Both the position numbers and the translations under genes were made by a program. A DNA stretch of 64,000 nucleotides. Origin: Wolfiporia cocos. Lineage: Eukaryota > Basidiomycota > Agaricomycetes > Polyporales > Phaeolaceae. A model generated the notes under the pieces. That model was not told the origin of the DNA, made no database searches, and saw only the letters and a list, made by a program, of their open reading frames with translations. The stretch covers positions 3,698,477 to 3,762,476 of the forward strand of contig JACCLO010000007.1 in the NCBI GenBank assembly GCA_029448655.1. Reading direction: 5' to 3'. Each line of letters opens with the position of its first letter. The first letter of the stretch is position 1. Below, piece by piece: positions 9,466-18,900 of the stretch.

Positions 9466-12400
9466 AAGATTCGACGTCCCGGAGAAGGAGTTCCATTTCT
9501 TCAAGTTCTTCAGGTGTCATATTCGAGGTGTCCAGTTCTGGAAATGCTTCGAATGTAATGCGGCGACCTGTGGAACCGAAACCCTTATCTCCTCTTCCGT
9601 TGTCTTCCTTCTCATGTCTGGCCTTGTAGCTGTCGTGCGAGGTGAGGTATTCTTCTGACTGGTCTAATGGTAAGACCAGTAGTTGTGCAATACGGTCACC
9701 TTCTTCTACCGAGTATTCCGTCGTGCCCAAGTTCAATAACATGACCTTTACTTCTCCACGATAATCCCAGTCGATTACACCGCCAACGACTAGTATGCTT
9801 TTCTTAGCCATACTAGATCGTGTCTGCAATTGTCCGTATGTTCCGTAGGGTAGTAAAACCTTCAATCCTGTGGATATGGTGGTTACTTTTCCTGGTAGAA
9901 CGGTGATGTCTTCTGCTGCGGCGATGTCGTAACCTGCTGAGTGTGGAGTACCCTTGGTTGGGTATTTGGTGTCTGAACTTGGGTCGATTGCGAATTCTAG
10001 GTAGTTATTCTCTTTCGCTTTGACGTCTACAAAGTTGCCATTTTTGTCCCGCTTTAACCACTTGCGTTCTTTCGCTAGTTCTTCTGGTGAGAAACTTTCG
10101 AACTCAAGAGGCCAATCGTCGGGCCAGAGGTAGGAGTCCCCAACTTTCCAGTCTGGGTCGTCTTCTGGGCTTGCTACGCGAACCCGGGGGTTAGTTCTTG
10201 TCTTTCGCTTGGGTCGTCCTTGGATGTGGAGATTGTGGGTCTTCTTATAATCGTCCACAATTTCCTTGGAGTTCCCGAGCGTTTCCTCATTCTGCCATGT
10301 GTCTTCCTCAGCTGTGAAACCCTTCCATCGCACTAGGAATTGTAATCTTCCTGTGGGTGTCGTTCGATGGTTTAGGATTTCTTCGACTTCGTATTCTCCG
10401 TTGTCTTCAGGTTCTGGCGGCGTCTTGTCTCCTGAGTAGGGGACTAGCTTAGAGGCGTGGAAGACCGGGTGGTAGGCGCGGTATTGGCTATCCATGAATA
10501 GTCTGAATGTCACTGGCGACAATTGTTCTACTATTTTGAATGGGCCAATATATCTGGGGGCAAGACTCCTTTCGGATGTCTGGTAGTCCCTTACGTCTAT
10601 CATGACCTTGTCTCCTACTTTGAAGGGTACCTTCTGCACTGATTTGTCGTAGTACCACTTCATGCGCTCGTTAGCTATTTCCATAGCTGCCTTGGCCTGA
10701 TTCTGTGCATTCCATCGCTCGGTTGCGATTTCGTTGAGATCTGCTTTCGCTTGTATGTTCAGGTCTGCCGGTCCAGCTCGTGGGTGTCTGCCTAATTCTA
10801 CGTAGAACGGGGACATCTTGGTGGTTTCTGATGCTGCGTTGTTGTACGCGAACTCTGCCGTTGGAAGGAACTGTGACCAATTGTCCTTCCGGTATGAGTT
10901 GACGTAACAGCGCAGATACTGTTCCAAGGTTTGATTTGTCCGTTCCGTTTGTCCGTCTGCCTGTGGGTGATATGCCGTAGTCATGGCTCGCTTTATCCCT
11001 AGTAGTTTACACCACTCTCCGAAGAGTTCTGATGCGAACTGTACTCCGCGATCGGAAATGATTTGGTTCGGTAGCCCGTGTATTGGGTAGAACCTTCCAT
11101 AAAGGACTTTTACAAGATCCTTTGTTCCGAACTTGCTGGAGATTGGGAAGAAGCGTGCTCGCTTTGTTAAGCGGTCGACTACTACCATGATTGCGTCGTA
11201 TACCTTGTTGTCTACTTTGGACTTGGGAAGGTACATGATGAAATCGGTGGTGATGATTTCCCATGGTGTGGTTGGCGTGGCGTTGGGCTGTAATGGACCG
11301 TATGGCTTCGCTGGTCTGTTCTTCATACGTTGGCACGTATCGCAGTTCGTTACATATTTCTTTACCGAGTTAGATAGTCCCGGCCACCAGTAGTTACGGG
11401 AGATTAGTTCATATGTTTTCCATCTCCCTTGATGTCCTGCGGTAGGATGATCGTGGTGTAACTGTAAGAGTTTATTTCTAAGCTCTTCTGGTTGCTTGGG
11501 TACGTATATCTTGTTTCTATAAAGGAGTAAACCATTTTCATAGTTCCATTCCTCTAGCGCTTTTCCGAATTCTCGAGGTCCTGACTGCAATAGGCCTTTG
11601 TAGTCTTTGGTTACCTCGTCGTCTAGCAATGCTTTGCGTATTTCCCTTTGGAGACTGTCGTCTGGGACCGTTGACGCATGGGAGGGCTCGATTGCAAGGA
11701 CAGCAAGTTCTTGCACGAATTTGACAAAAAATTCTGGTTTTAATAGAATATTGTCTCGATTATCGAGTTCCACCCCCTCTTCATGGTCTGGCCTCCTGGA
11801 CAGAGGGTCTGCAGTGAGCATGGTTTTTCCTGGCTTATGGTGCATTTCAAAGTTAAAACGGGATAGGTAGAGTGCCCATCGCGCTTGTCTCCGTGTTAGC
11901 TTCTGTGCCGTCTTGAAGTATGTTAGATTCAGGTGGTCTGACCATACTTCGAATTTCTTCGGATGTCCTTCTAAGTAGTGCCGCCATTCTTCTAGCGCTC
12001 GAATGATTGCTAGCATTTCTTTATCATAGATTTCGTAGTTTCTCTCAGGTGCTGTCATTGCAGCGGAGTAGAATGCACACGGATGCCATTTCTGGTCCTC
12101 CGGTGACCACTGTGACAGGACTGCACCTGTTGCGAAATCTGATGCGTCGGCTTCTACTCGGAACGGTTGTTCCTTATCCGGAATTCGTAGGACGGGGGCA
12201 GTTGTAAATGCCGTTTTGAGCTGTTGGAAAGCTTCTTCCTGTTCACCATCCCAATGCCATTTCTCCGATTTCTTTGTTAACGATGTTAAGGGCTTCACTA
12301 TTTTCGAGAAGTCCTTGATGAACCGTCGATAAAAGTTCGCAAAGCCTAAAAAGGCTTGAACTTCCTTCACCTTAGTGGGCTGTGGCCACTGTAAGACTCC

Positions 12401-13897
12401 GCCTAGCTTTGAAGGGTCCATCTCAATTCTTCCTTTAGAGATGATCATTCCCAGATATTCTATGCTGCTTTGTTCGAAGAAGCATTTTTCTGGTTTGGCG
12501 TATAGGTCGTTGTCTTGCAGCCTTTTCAGGACTGCTTCAGTGATTCGACGATGTTCTTCCAAATCGTTTCCAAAGATCAGTATGTCGTCCAAATAGACGA
12601 TTACTTTCCCAGTTGCGATGAAATTCTTTAGGACGTCGTTCATCATGGCTTGGAAAGTTCCTGGCGCGTTCTTGAAACCGAAATACATTACTGTGGCCTC
12701 ATACAATCCCTGTTTGGTGACGAATGCTGTTTTCCACTCGTCTCCTTCGCGGATCCTTACATTGTTGTATCCCCAGCGTAAATCGATTTTTGTGAAGATC
12801 GATGCCGAAGATAACTGGTCGATAAGGTCCGATATTCTGGGGATTGGATATTTATTATCCACCGTTATGTCGTTCAATTTTCGGTAATCAATAACCATGC
12901 GCAGGGTTCCATCTTTCTTGGCTACGAAAAATACTGGGCTGGCTAGGGGTGACAGCGAGTCGCGGATATATCCTTTCCGCTTTTCTTCTGCTATCCAATC
13001 ACGAAGGGAGTTTTCCTCCTTTGGCGATAGTGAATACGGTTTTGCCGGGGTCGGTAACGGTACTCCTTCCTTAAAGTCGATTGCATGATCGTATGACTTT
13101 CTAGTGGGGAGTCTCTCTGATGCTTTCTGAGAGAATACCGTTGGACCAAAACTCCAATACCGTTTAGGCACGAGCTGCTTCCATTTTTCTTGGGCAGCGT
13201 CCGTTTTTCCTTGGTGGATTTCTCCTACCATACCAACGAGGAGTACCAATTCCTCGTTTGCCAATGTTCCAATCCATTTAATAAATGGATCATCGGGATT
13301 TCCATCTCCGATCGCGTCTAGCGTGGAATCCCAAATGTCGCGTTGTTCTGTTTCTTCCTCTTCCTCAGCAACGACTTCTTCTTCTGAGGATGGATTCTCC
13401 TTAGCATGAGACTCTGCCGTAGGGTCCCGATATTTCATTTGTCCGGTGACCCAGTTGAATTCTGGGTTGTGTTTCTGAAGCCAGTCATACCCTAAGATAA
13501 TGTCGAGGTTGTGGATTTTCATCACGGTAAGGAATACCCTTTCCTTGTGTTCTCCGTGTTGCATGTATCCTTTAACCGATTTCTTTATAAGACCATTTTT
13601 GTTGTAAGATCCGTCGGCATTGTGGATCCAAAAGGGGTCTTTCTTATCGTGGGTAACTAGACCATGTTTTTCAACAAAGTCTGAGTTGATGACTGAGAGC
13701 GTAGCACCGGAGTCGATTAATGCTAAGCCTTGCACTTTTTGGCCGTAAACCCACAAGTCTACCCAGACCTGGAAAGATCGGGACTTGTCACGCGCATTGT
13801 TCTCGTAAAACTGATATAAATTGTAACAGTCTTTTGCAGAGGGGTCTACATGCTGGGCCGTTATACTAGTACACAGCACACATGGGCAAGGGTTCAC
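9464..13897 (-). CDS. pol: Pol polyprotein: PR-RT-RNaseH-IN-chromodomain-dUTPase, family B
   Basis: Intact 1477-residue frame, counted from the GTG at 13897. Protease motif DSGAT is near residue 62. RT has YLDD near 435. RNase H (EADASDFATGAVLSQ), the integrase HHCC finger and DDE core (ISDRGVQFA, then AYHPQADGQTER) follow. A chromodomain (about 1165-1220, with RWKGF) is followed by a dUTPase (about 1317-1447) and a ~30-residue acidic tail. No ATG opens the frame. It overlaps the gag stop, lies in the -1 frame and is open upstream past the heptamer GGGTTTT at 13918-13912, so -1 ribosomal frameshifting from gag is the simplest expression route. It is clearly homologous to family A pol but far too diverged to be a copy. 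Confidence 0.96.
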   Translation of the reverse strand: MNPCPCVLCTSITAQHVDPSAKDCYNLYQFYENNARDKSRSFQVWVDLWVYGQKVQGLALIDSGATLSVINSDFVEKHGLVTHDKKDPFWIHNADGSYNKNGLIKKSVKGYMQHGEHKERVFLTVMKIHNLDIILGYDWLQKHNPEFNWVTGQMKYRDPTAESHAKENPSSEEEVVAEEEEETEQRDIWDSTLDAIGDGNPDDPFIKWIGTLANEELVLLVGMVGEIHQGKTDAAQEKWKQLVPKRYWSFGPTVFSQKASERLPTRKSYDHAIDFKEGVPLPTPAKPYSLSPKEENSLRDWIAEEKRKGYIRDSLSPLASPVFFVAKKDGTLRMVIDYRKLNDITVDNKYPIPRISDLIDQLSSASIFTKIDLRWGYNNVRIREGDEWKTAFVTKQGLYEATVMYFGFKNAPGTFQAMMNDVLKNFIATGKVIVYLDDILIFGNDLEEHRRITEAVLKRLQDNDLYAKPEKCFFEQSSIEYLGMIISKGRIEMDPSKLGGVLQWPQPTKVKEVQAFLGFANFYRRFIKDFSKIVKPLTSLTKKSEKWHWDGEQEEAFQQLKTAFTTAPVLRIPDKEQPFRVEADASDFATGAVLSQWSPEDQKWHPCAFYSAAMTAPERNYEIYDKEMLAIIRALEEWRHYLEGHPKKFEVWSDHLNLTYFKTAQKLTRRQARWALYLSRFNFEMHHKPGKTMLTADPLSRRPDHEEGVELDNRDNILLKPEFFVKFVQELAVLAIEPSHASTVPDDSLQREIRKALLDDEVTKDYKGLLQSGPREFGKALEEWNYENGLLLYRNKIYVPKQPEELRNKLLQLHHDHPTAGHQGRWKTYELISRNYWWPGLSNSVKKYVTNCDTCQRMKNRPAKPYGPLQPNATPTTPWEIITTDFIMYLPKSKVDNKVYDAIMVVVDRLTKRARFFPISSKFGTKDLVKVLYGRFYPIHGLPNQIISDRGVQFASELFGEWCKLLGIKRAMTTAYHPQADGQTERTNQTLEQYLRCYVNSYRKDNWSQFLPTAEFAYNNAASETTKMSPFYVELGRHPRAGPADLNIQAKADLNEIATERWNAQNQAKAAMEIANERMKWYYDKSVQKVPFKVGDKVMIDVRDYQTSERSLAPRYIGPFKIVEQLSPVTFRLFMDSQYRAYHPVFHASKLVPYSGDKTPPEPEDNGEYEVEEILNHRTTPTGRLQFLVRWKGFTAEEDTWQNEETLGNSKEIVDDYKKTHNLHIQGRPKRKTRTNPRVRVASPEDDPDWKVGDSYLWPDDWPLEFESFSPEELAKERKWLKRDKNGNFVDVKAKENNYLEFAIDPSSDTKYPTKGTPHSAGYDIAAAEDITVLPGKVTTISTGLKVLLPYGTYGQLQTRSSMAKKSILVVGGVIDWDYRGEVKVMLLNLGTTEYSVEEGDRIAQLLVLPLDQSEEYLTSHDSYKARHEKEDNGRGDKGFGSTGRRITFEAFPELDTSNMTPEELEEMELLLRDVES

Positions 13898-15903
13898 ATG
13901 TGCTGAAGGGGAAAACCCGGAGCGTTTGCAGGGCGCTCCGGAGTTTGCTGGACTATCGATGTCCAGGGGATGTATTGTGTGCCCCAGTTAGGCGGCGTAC
14001 CTACTGGGGCCGTTACCAGCGTACTGCTTGCTGGTTTCTCCACAACTTCTTCAATGCGCGCGGAGGACGGGGCTGGGGAAGAGCCCGAAGATTCGTCTTC
14101 GCCATCGGGGATCCACGTTTCGGTAGTGGTCACCTTGACGAAGCGGCCGCCTTTTTGGCCGGACTGCTGTTTGTATGCGGGGGGGTTGCCGCTGGTAGAT
14201 TGTTGAGCCCCCTTCGAGTCCGTCTTGGCCTTGTCGACCCACTTGCACTTGTCCTCGGGGAAGGTACAGTTCGGGCGCCCGCATTTGGCGCACTGGTGGG
14301 GCGGCCACCAAAGGACAAGTTTGTTAAACTTGTTCTTTACCCACTTCGACCCTTTCGGAGCACTAGCCGGTAGTGGCTTGGTGTCCGGGTCTTCGGGTGC
14401 GCTCTTTTTCTTCTCCGAGGTAGTAGTAGTGGTCGCCTTTGCAGGCGCCGCATCCTTCTTCTTTTCCTCTTTTTTCTCGTTCTTCACGAAGATATGCTGC
14501 CCCTCCAAGTCGTTGGGGTTCGTCTTCTTATAAAGATTAATATTGGCGTCGAGATACGCCTCCCATTGCTCCGGGGCTTTGAAGCCCATTCCCATAGATT
14601 CGAATACGCCAAACTGCTTTTTCAAGTCAGCCGGCAGTGTGTCCTCCAGCTTCTTTCGGAGGGACGCGTTTTCGTATCCCGTCAGCTTGGCTAGCTGGCG
14701 GAACTCTTCGCAGTAGGTGAAGAAAGATTTCTTGCACCTCGCGATTCCTGCGTCGCCTGAGAAGGCCTTGTCCAACTCATTCTGTGCGACCTCCTTCTGC
14801 GTCTTTTTCTCGTACGTCCGCTTTAACCGTGTTTCGAATTCTGCCCAGGTACCGATATTTCCACCGGCGCTGTACTTTTCCTGTAAATCGGTGAAGTACT
14901 TGAACGCCGTCCCGGTGATTCGGGTCAGGGCGTCTCCGATGCGCGCTTTGTCGGTCGTGTACTTCATATGTTCGTGATACACGTTGACCTTGAACAACCA
15001 CTCTTCCACGTTGTCCTTTCCTTCGCCTGAAAAAGATGCTGGCGGGGTTGGACGTGGTGCTACTGTGATGCTACCACTAGTGGTGGGGGCTGTGTTGGTG
15101 AGTGCGGCGACCTGAGCTTTTAGGTCGTCGATCTCCTTCTGCGCGGATGCGGGGATTGCCGTGATCGTGACGTTACCGGGTTGGGCCTTCTTTACCTTTT
15201 CGAGATCGGCACGCAGGACATCCAATTGGTCCTGGAAAACAGCCGTGTCTCGATTCTCAAGGTCGAGTACCCGTTGGTGTAGGTACCGGGCGTAGTTTCG
15301 GACTTCGTTGTATTTGCGGTGGTAGAGTTGCAGACGTTGGTCGATGCGCCCTCGTTGTTTGGTGAGCACGTGGTCCGTGTAGGTCTTTCCGAGTTGGGTG
15401 GCTAAGTACATGCTGGAGGTGGCTGCCTGTATAGATGATTCCTCTGATTCGGCGTCGGCGATGTGTTCTCCAATGTTTTGTATGACTTCCGGCAGCGTGG
15501 GGTAACCGAATTGCTCCTAGTCGATTCTGATCCTGTCGTAGACACCGAGTGGTTTGGGAATAGGGGGGGCCGGTATTACGGTGTCCGGGAGTTCCCGGAT
15601 TCCCGTGTCCTCAGTGAGAGGGGCTAGCGGGTTCTCGTATTGTGGCTTTGGGAAGTAGGTTGGTGCCCGGACTCCCGTCCTGAAGGCCCAGTTTGCTTCC
15701 GTTGCTTCCCCTTCTTCTGGTGCCTCAAACCATGGATCCTGGATTCCCGACATGATACTCTCTTCGAATGCCCCTGGTGGGTGCGTCCGAGGGCGAGTGG
15801 GTGTAGTCGGGGTGATAGGACGACTGGGAGCTTGGTTTCCCAATCCTTCTGCTCCTTGGTTTTCTGAAGCGAGGCGGGCGGCTTGGCTGCGGGTGGTCGG
15901 CAT
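13894..15903 (-). CDS. gag: Gag polyprotein, family B, interrupted by one in-frame TAG
   Basis: The frame runs from ATG 15903 to the TGA at 13896-13894 and would encode 669 residues, close to the 663 of family A. A single TAG at 15519-15517 (codon 129) splits it; the next Met in frame is at 15411. The 35 codons between the TAG and Met15411 are all open, so the N-terminal 128 residues belong to gag. Seen in order: a Pro-rich N-terminus, a coiled coil, a capsid-like segment (PTPPASFSGEGKDNVEEWLF), a Lys-rich linker and a Cys-rich knuckle (CAKCGRPNCTFPEDKC) that lacks the usual His. The TAG may be a nonsense mutation (for example CAG to TAG), or may be read through. Confidence 0.9.
13912..13918 (-). 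promoter_or_regulatory. Candidate -1 ribosomal frameshift site between gag and pol (family B)
   Basis: In gag frame the bases read G GGT TTT, which fits the X XXY YYZ rule for -1 slippage. It lies less than 20 nt upstream of the gag stop. The -1 frame is continuously open from here into pol. I did not find a clear downstream pseudoknot by eye. Confidence 0.55.
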
Positions 15904-16091
15904 TTCTGATTTGGAGAATATGTTAGTTTTTCTGGGAATTTCTCGGATTCGGGTTTCTAAAAGGAAAATGAAGATCTTCTAGGATGTGTTCCCCTTTTCA
16001 GGTGGAACCTTACGTGGACAGTCTTTTCAGATCCGTCTGAACCTAATATGCCAATTTAAAACAATCCATTGTTGCCGATGTTACAAATATT

Positions 16092-17072
16092 CTATGCTAG
16101 ATCTAGCCCGTCGTTGTCTCCTTCTTCGAACTCCCACCGTTCGTACACCTCGATGCGGTTGTCAAAAAGACCCTCCGCTATCTGTTGGAGGTGACGGTAA
16201 GGGTCTTTGTCGGCGAAGACGTATTTGACCACTTTAGAGGTGTCGCGCAGGAAACGGCGCATCTCCCTGTTGGTGACGAGTCCGTGGATGACGGAGCGTC
16301 TCCAGGCGATGGCGGCTGTTTCCAAGGCGTCGAAGTAGTGGTCTAGATAGACCTCGAGTTCCATGTCGAGCTTTCCGGGCGAGCGGTTCATGGCGGCGTA
16401 GAAGGCCTGACACTTCTGAGTCAGGCGGGCGATGAGAGGCATGGATTTGCGGGCCAAGTACCACTGTGCTTCAGTGCACTTGACCTCGCGTAGATCGCAC
16501 CAGGGGGGGAGGCTGTCGATGTTCTCCTGGGACCAGTTGTAGTCCACCCTGATCTTGTTGGCGATCCGTTCGATCCGCTCCTCTGGGCCAAATCGGCCCT
16601 CGCCGTTCTCGAGCCAATCCTGGTGTCGTTTTTGGCGACGTTCCAGTTCTTCCGCTTCGCGTTGTCGTGCTTCTTCCTCGGCCCTGGCCTGGGCTGCAAC
16701 TTCCCGAGATCGCGCGAGGGCGTCTCGAGCTCGCTGCCGCTCAAGCCGGCGGGCGTCCTGGATTTCTCGCTTCTGTCGGTTTCGCCGACCTTCGATCTGG
16801 ATGTTTCGTCGTTCTTCCTTGGTGAGTCGGGCGGGGATGTGATCTAGGATTACCGGAGTGTCGGTTCGTAAAGTTAGTTCGACCTTTCCTCGGCGTAGGC
16901 GCCTGTAGGGGCGCGCATACTCCTCTTCTCTCCGGGCGAGGCGCTGGGCCTCAGTTTCGCGGACGTTTTCACGCTCCGCATCTTCGCGTGCTTCTGCCTG
17001 TGCTTCCAGCTCCCTTATCTCCTTGGGAGTGTAGCGGGGTTGCATGGCACGTGGGCGGCGATCGGCTGGCAT
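16092..17072 (-). CDS. ORF1, uncharacterised protein upstream of gag (family B)
   Basis: Protein of 326 residues between the 5' LTR leader and gag, 188 nt before the gag start. Residues about 17-165 are extremely rich in Arg, Glu and Ala with heptad character (long coiled coil). The C-terminal half is compact, with Trp and Cys (PPWCDLREVKC, then ITRNR-like LVTNREMRRFLRDTSKVV), and ends acidic. I recognise no enzyme motif. Family A has an ORF of similar size, place and layout at 46873-47796, so this is a conserved element gene and not chance. Its role is unknown; RNA or particle binding is only a guess. How ribosomes reach gag behind it is also unclear. Confidence 0.8.
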   Translation of the reverse strand: MPADRRPRAMQPRYTPKEIRELEAQAEAREDAERENVRETEAQRLARREEEYARPYRRLRRGKVELTLRTDTPVILDHIPARLTKEERRNIQIEGRRNRQKREIQDARRLERQRARDALARSREVAAQARAEEEARQREAEELERRQKRHQDWLENGEGRFGPEERIERIANKIRVDYNWSQENIDSLPPWCDLREVKCTEAQWYLARKSMPLIARLTQKCQAFYAAMNRSPGKLDMELEVYLDHYFDALETAAIAWRRSVIHGLVTNREMRRFLRDTSKVVKYVFADKDPYRHLQQIAEGLFDNRIEVYERWEFEEGDNDGLDLA

Positions 17073-17637
17073 GGCTAGGTTCTTACACGTAAGCTACTAC
17101 GTATTCTAAGTGTGGGTCTAAAAATAAAAGCCTAGATCTGCTTCTTGATGTATGCATGAGGGTCTACTTTCGAGTCGAAAACGGGGGGTACACTGGTCAT
17201 GGGCCTACATGCCAGGAACGGATTTGGGTGTTTACACACCGCTGGAGCCGGACTCCCAGCCTAGACCCTGTGGGGACCAGTACGCGAGCTTATCCACCTG
17301 ATAACAGATGGCGTCACAGCCGGAGACTTGTTAGCTCCGGCTTATCGACTTAAGCGCTATGGCTTTCCCACAGACCCTGTCGCAAGCGACTAAGGCTGGC
17401 CCTTACGTCATATGGGCAAAGACGTGGTGATCGCCGCAGTAGCCACTTCCTATTTCTAGAGAAGCGGTGTCCTGGGTCCTCAATACTGCGCACAGAGGCG
17501 CCCCCTTAGCCTTGGGGATCAGGCATAGTATTTCCCCCAGAACCCAAGTAGACGTCTTGTCCTCAAGCCCCCTCAGGGGATGCATACGCAGACCTGTAAA
17601 CGGCGTCCCAGGGCCAAATGGCCGGGGGACCGAGAAG
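17073..17637 (-). other. Leader of element B (5' UTR)
   Basis: About 565 nt between the self-priming site and ORF1, with no convincing coding region. It should contain packaging and dimerisation signals, but none can be assigned by eye. Confidence 0.6.
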
Positions 17638-17648
17638 AGTTCTGTTCT
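17638..17648 (-). promoter_or_regulatory. Self-priming primer-binding site of element B
   Basis: In element orientation the 5' LTR is followed by TT and then AGAACAGAACT. Its exact reverse complement AGTTCTGTTCT lies in the LTR at 17776-17766, starting 34 nt downstream of the TATA box. No tRNA-type TGG follows the LTR. This matches the 11-nt self-primer arrangement known for fission yeast Tf1. Confidence 0.75.
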
Positions 17649-17650
17649 AA

Positions 17651-18110
17651 TGACACAAACCAAACTCCAACACTTACTAAGATCCTTTGGGGGGTGTCTT
17701 AGAGGGTAAAAAGCGAAGTAGTGAGGCGATGAAATAACTTGTTAGGCTGTAGTTCAATATCGAGGAGAACAGAACTGAGGTTTAACGCTCAGTCTGCCTT
17801 AGTATATATACATGCGTTGCGAGACCCCTAATACTACTAGGACCTACGGTACCTAAGGATGAGTAACGCTACATGTGATCTAATACTTCGACATGTGATT
17901 CTAGGTAAGAGCATCAGTCAGCGATCATGTGAGCGTAGACGATGCATGTGATTCTGGTTGGTATGGAACCTGCTAGAAGGTTCCGGTAAGTTCCATGGAC
18001 GTAAGCGTTTGGTCACGTGATATGCTAGTTATACGTATTCTATGCTACAACGTAGATATTGAAGTATAAAAGCAGGAAAAATAGCTAAAAATAAGGAAAA
18101 ATCTGTGACA
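17651..18110 (-). repeat. 5' LTR of element B with promoter
   Basis: 460 bp. In element orientation TATATATA starts at 17810 and the predicted transcript starts at 17776. It is followed on the right by the target duplication GGATC (18111-18115). Confidence 0.96.
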
Positions 18111-18640
18111 GGATCCTCACACGACGTCAGTCGAGCCTACAAGACACCGCACCAGCGCTGAACGTAGAGGCGCATGGGATGACTGCACATTCCCTGATGT
18201 GCGTCGAGATAGTGGCGGTGGCTCACAGACAAGGACGCAGAGATAAGGCCCCGGGCCAGAAGCAACGCAGACCGAATGGTAAGAGAGGAGCGTTTAGCTC
18301 ATTGACTAGAATCCTAAAGATGGGGCTGTAAGGCCACCATCTTGTCATATATATACATGTGTGAGCGTAGTACCTACGAGCCCAGCCCTAAAGTAATGGT
18401 CCGTGCACATTATCTACAGGGCACATGACAAGTAACGCTACATGTGATACTGTGACCATAACGTGTCCGTATGATGAGGCGCGCGCTACCCTACAGCGCT
18501 AACCGATCCGGTCAGGTGATCTATATACTCTGAGTGCGACGTGGAGGTAACTAAGGAGTAGCGGAGCGGCGTACGCCCAGCGCCGCCCATACAACCAATA
18601 GTGAGGGACGTACGGTGACCCCCTGGGCACATCCGTGACA

Positions 18641-18880
18641 TATTTCCTCCGTTTCAGACATACACTCTCATAACGCTCCTGTGTCTGATGATGATTCCCA
18701 TCCTCCGTGGTTGCAGATTTATTTCCTCCGTTTAAGATACACTCCTTCATAACGCTCCTGTGTCTGATGAAGATTCCCATCCTTCATGGTTGCAGATTTA
18801 TTTCCTCCGCTTCAGATACGCACACTCTTAAAGCTCCTGTGTCTGATGATGATTCCCATCCTCCGTGGTTGCAGATTAAA
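18641..18880 (+). repeat. Left subterminal repeat array of the KDZ transposon, inner part
   Basis: Three tandem copies of a ~79-bp unit (TTTCCTCCGTTT, then GCTCCTGTGTCTGATGATG, then GATTCCCATCC) between the C2 solo LTR and the KDZ gene. The short motif ATTAAAGTTGAGTCGTGC ends this array and also appears at 8815-8832. Confidence 0.8.
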
Positions 18881-18900
18881 GTTGAGTCGTGCACTAATTT

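Larger units (their letters stand above)
8993..18110 (-). mobile_element. Complete family B chromovirus (9,118 bp) with upstream ORF and dUTPase
   Basis: Two 460-bp LTRs (8993-9452 and 17651-18110) differ, by eye, at a single base (T versus C near 9393 and 18051). A perfect target duplication GGATC lies at 8988-8992 and 18111-18115. Order in transcription: LTR, self-priming site, ~580-nt leader, ORF1, gag, pol, polypurine tract, LTR. The near-identical LTRs mean a very recent insertion. The only obvious lesion is one TAG inside gag. Confidence 0.97.
8948..18640 (-). mobile_element. Solo LTR, family C, copy C2, split by element B
   Basis: The left part (8948-8992) starts TGTCACAGACTTACC; the right part (18111-18640) ends ATCCGTGACA. 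A perfect target duplication TATTT flanks it at 8943-8947 and 18641-18645. Removing element B and one copy of GGATC leaves about 570 bp. The TATA box (18341-18360) indicates minus orientation. Confidence 0.92.

Noticed and set aside
15517..15903. Separate 128-residue protein upstream of gag B
   Set aside because: The frame continues past the single TAG for 35 open codons into gag, and the combined length equals family A gag, so it is the gag N-terminus.
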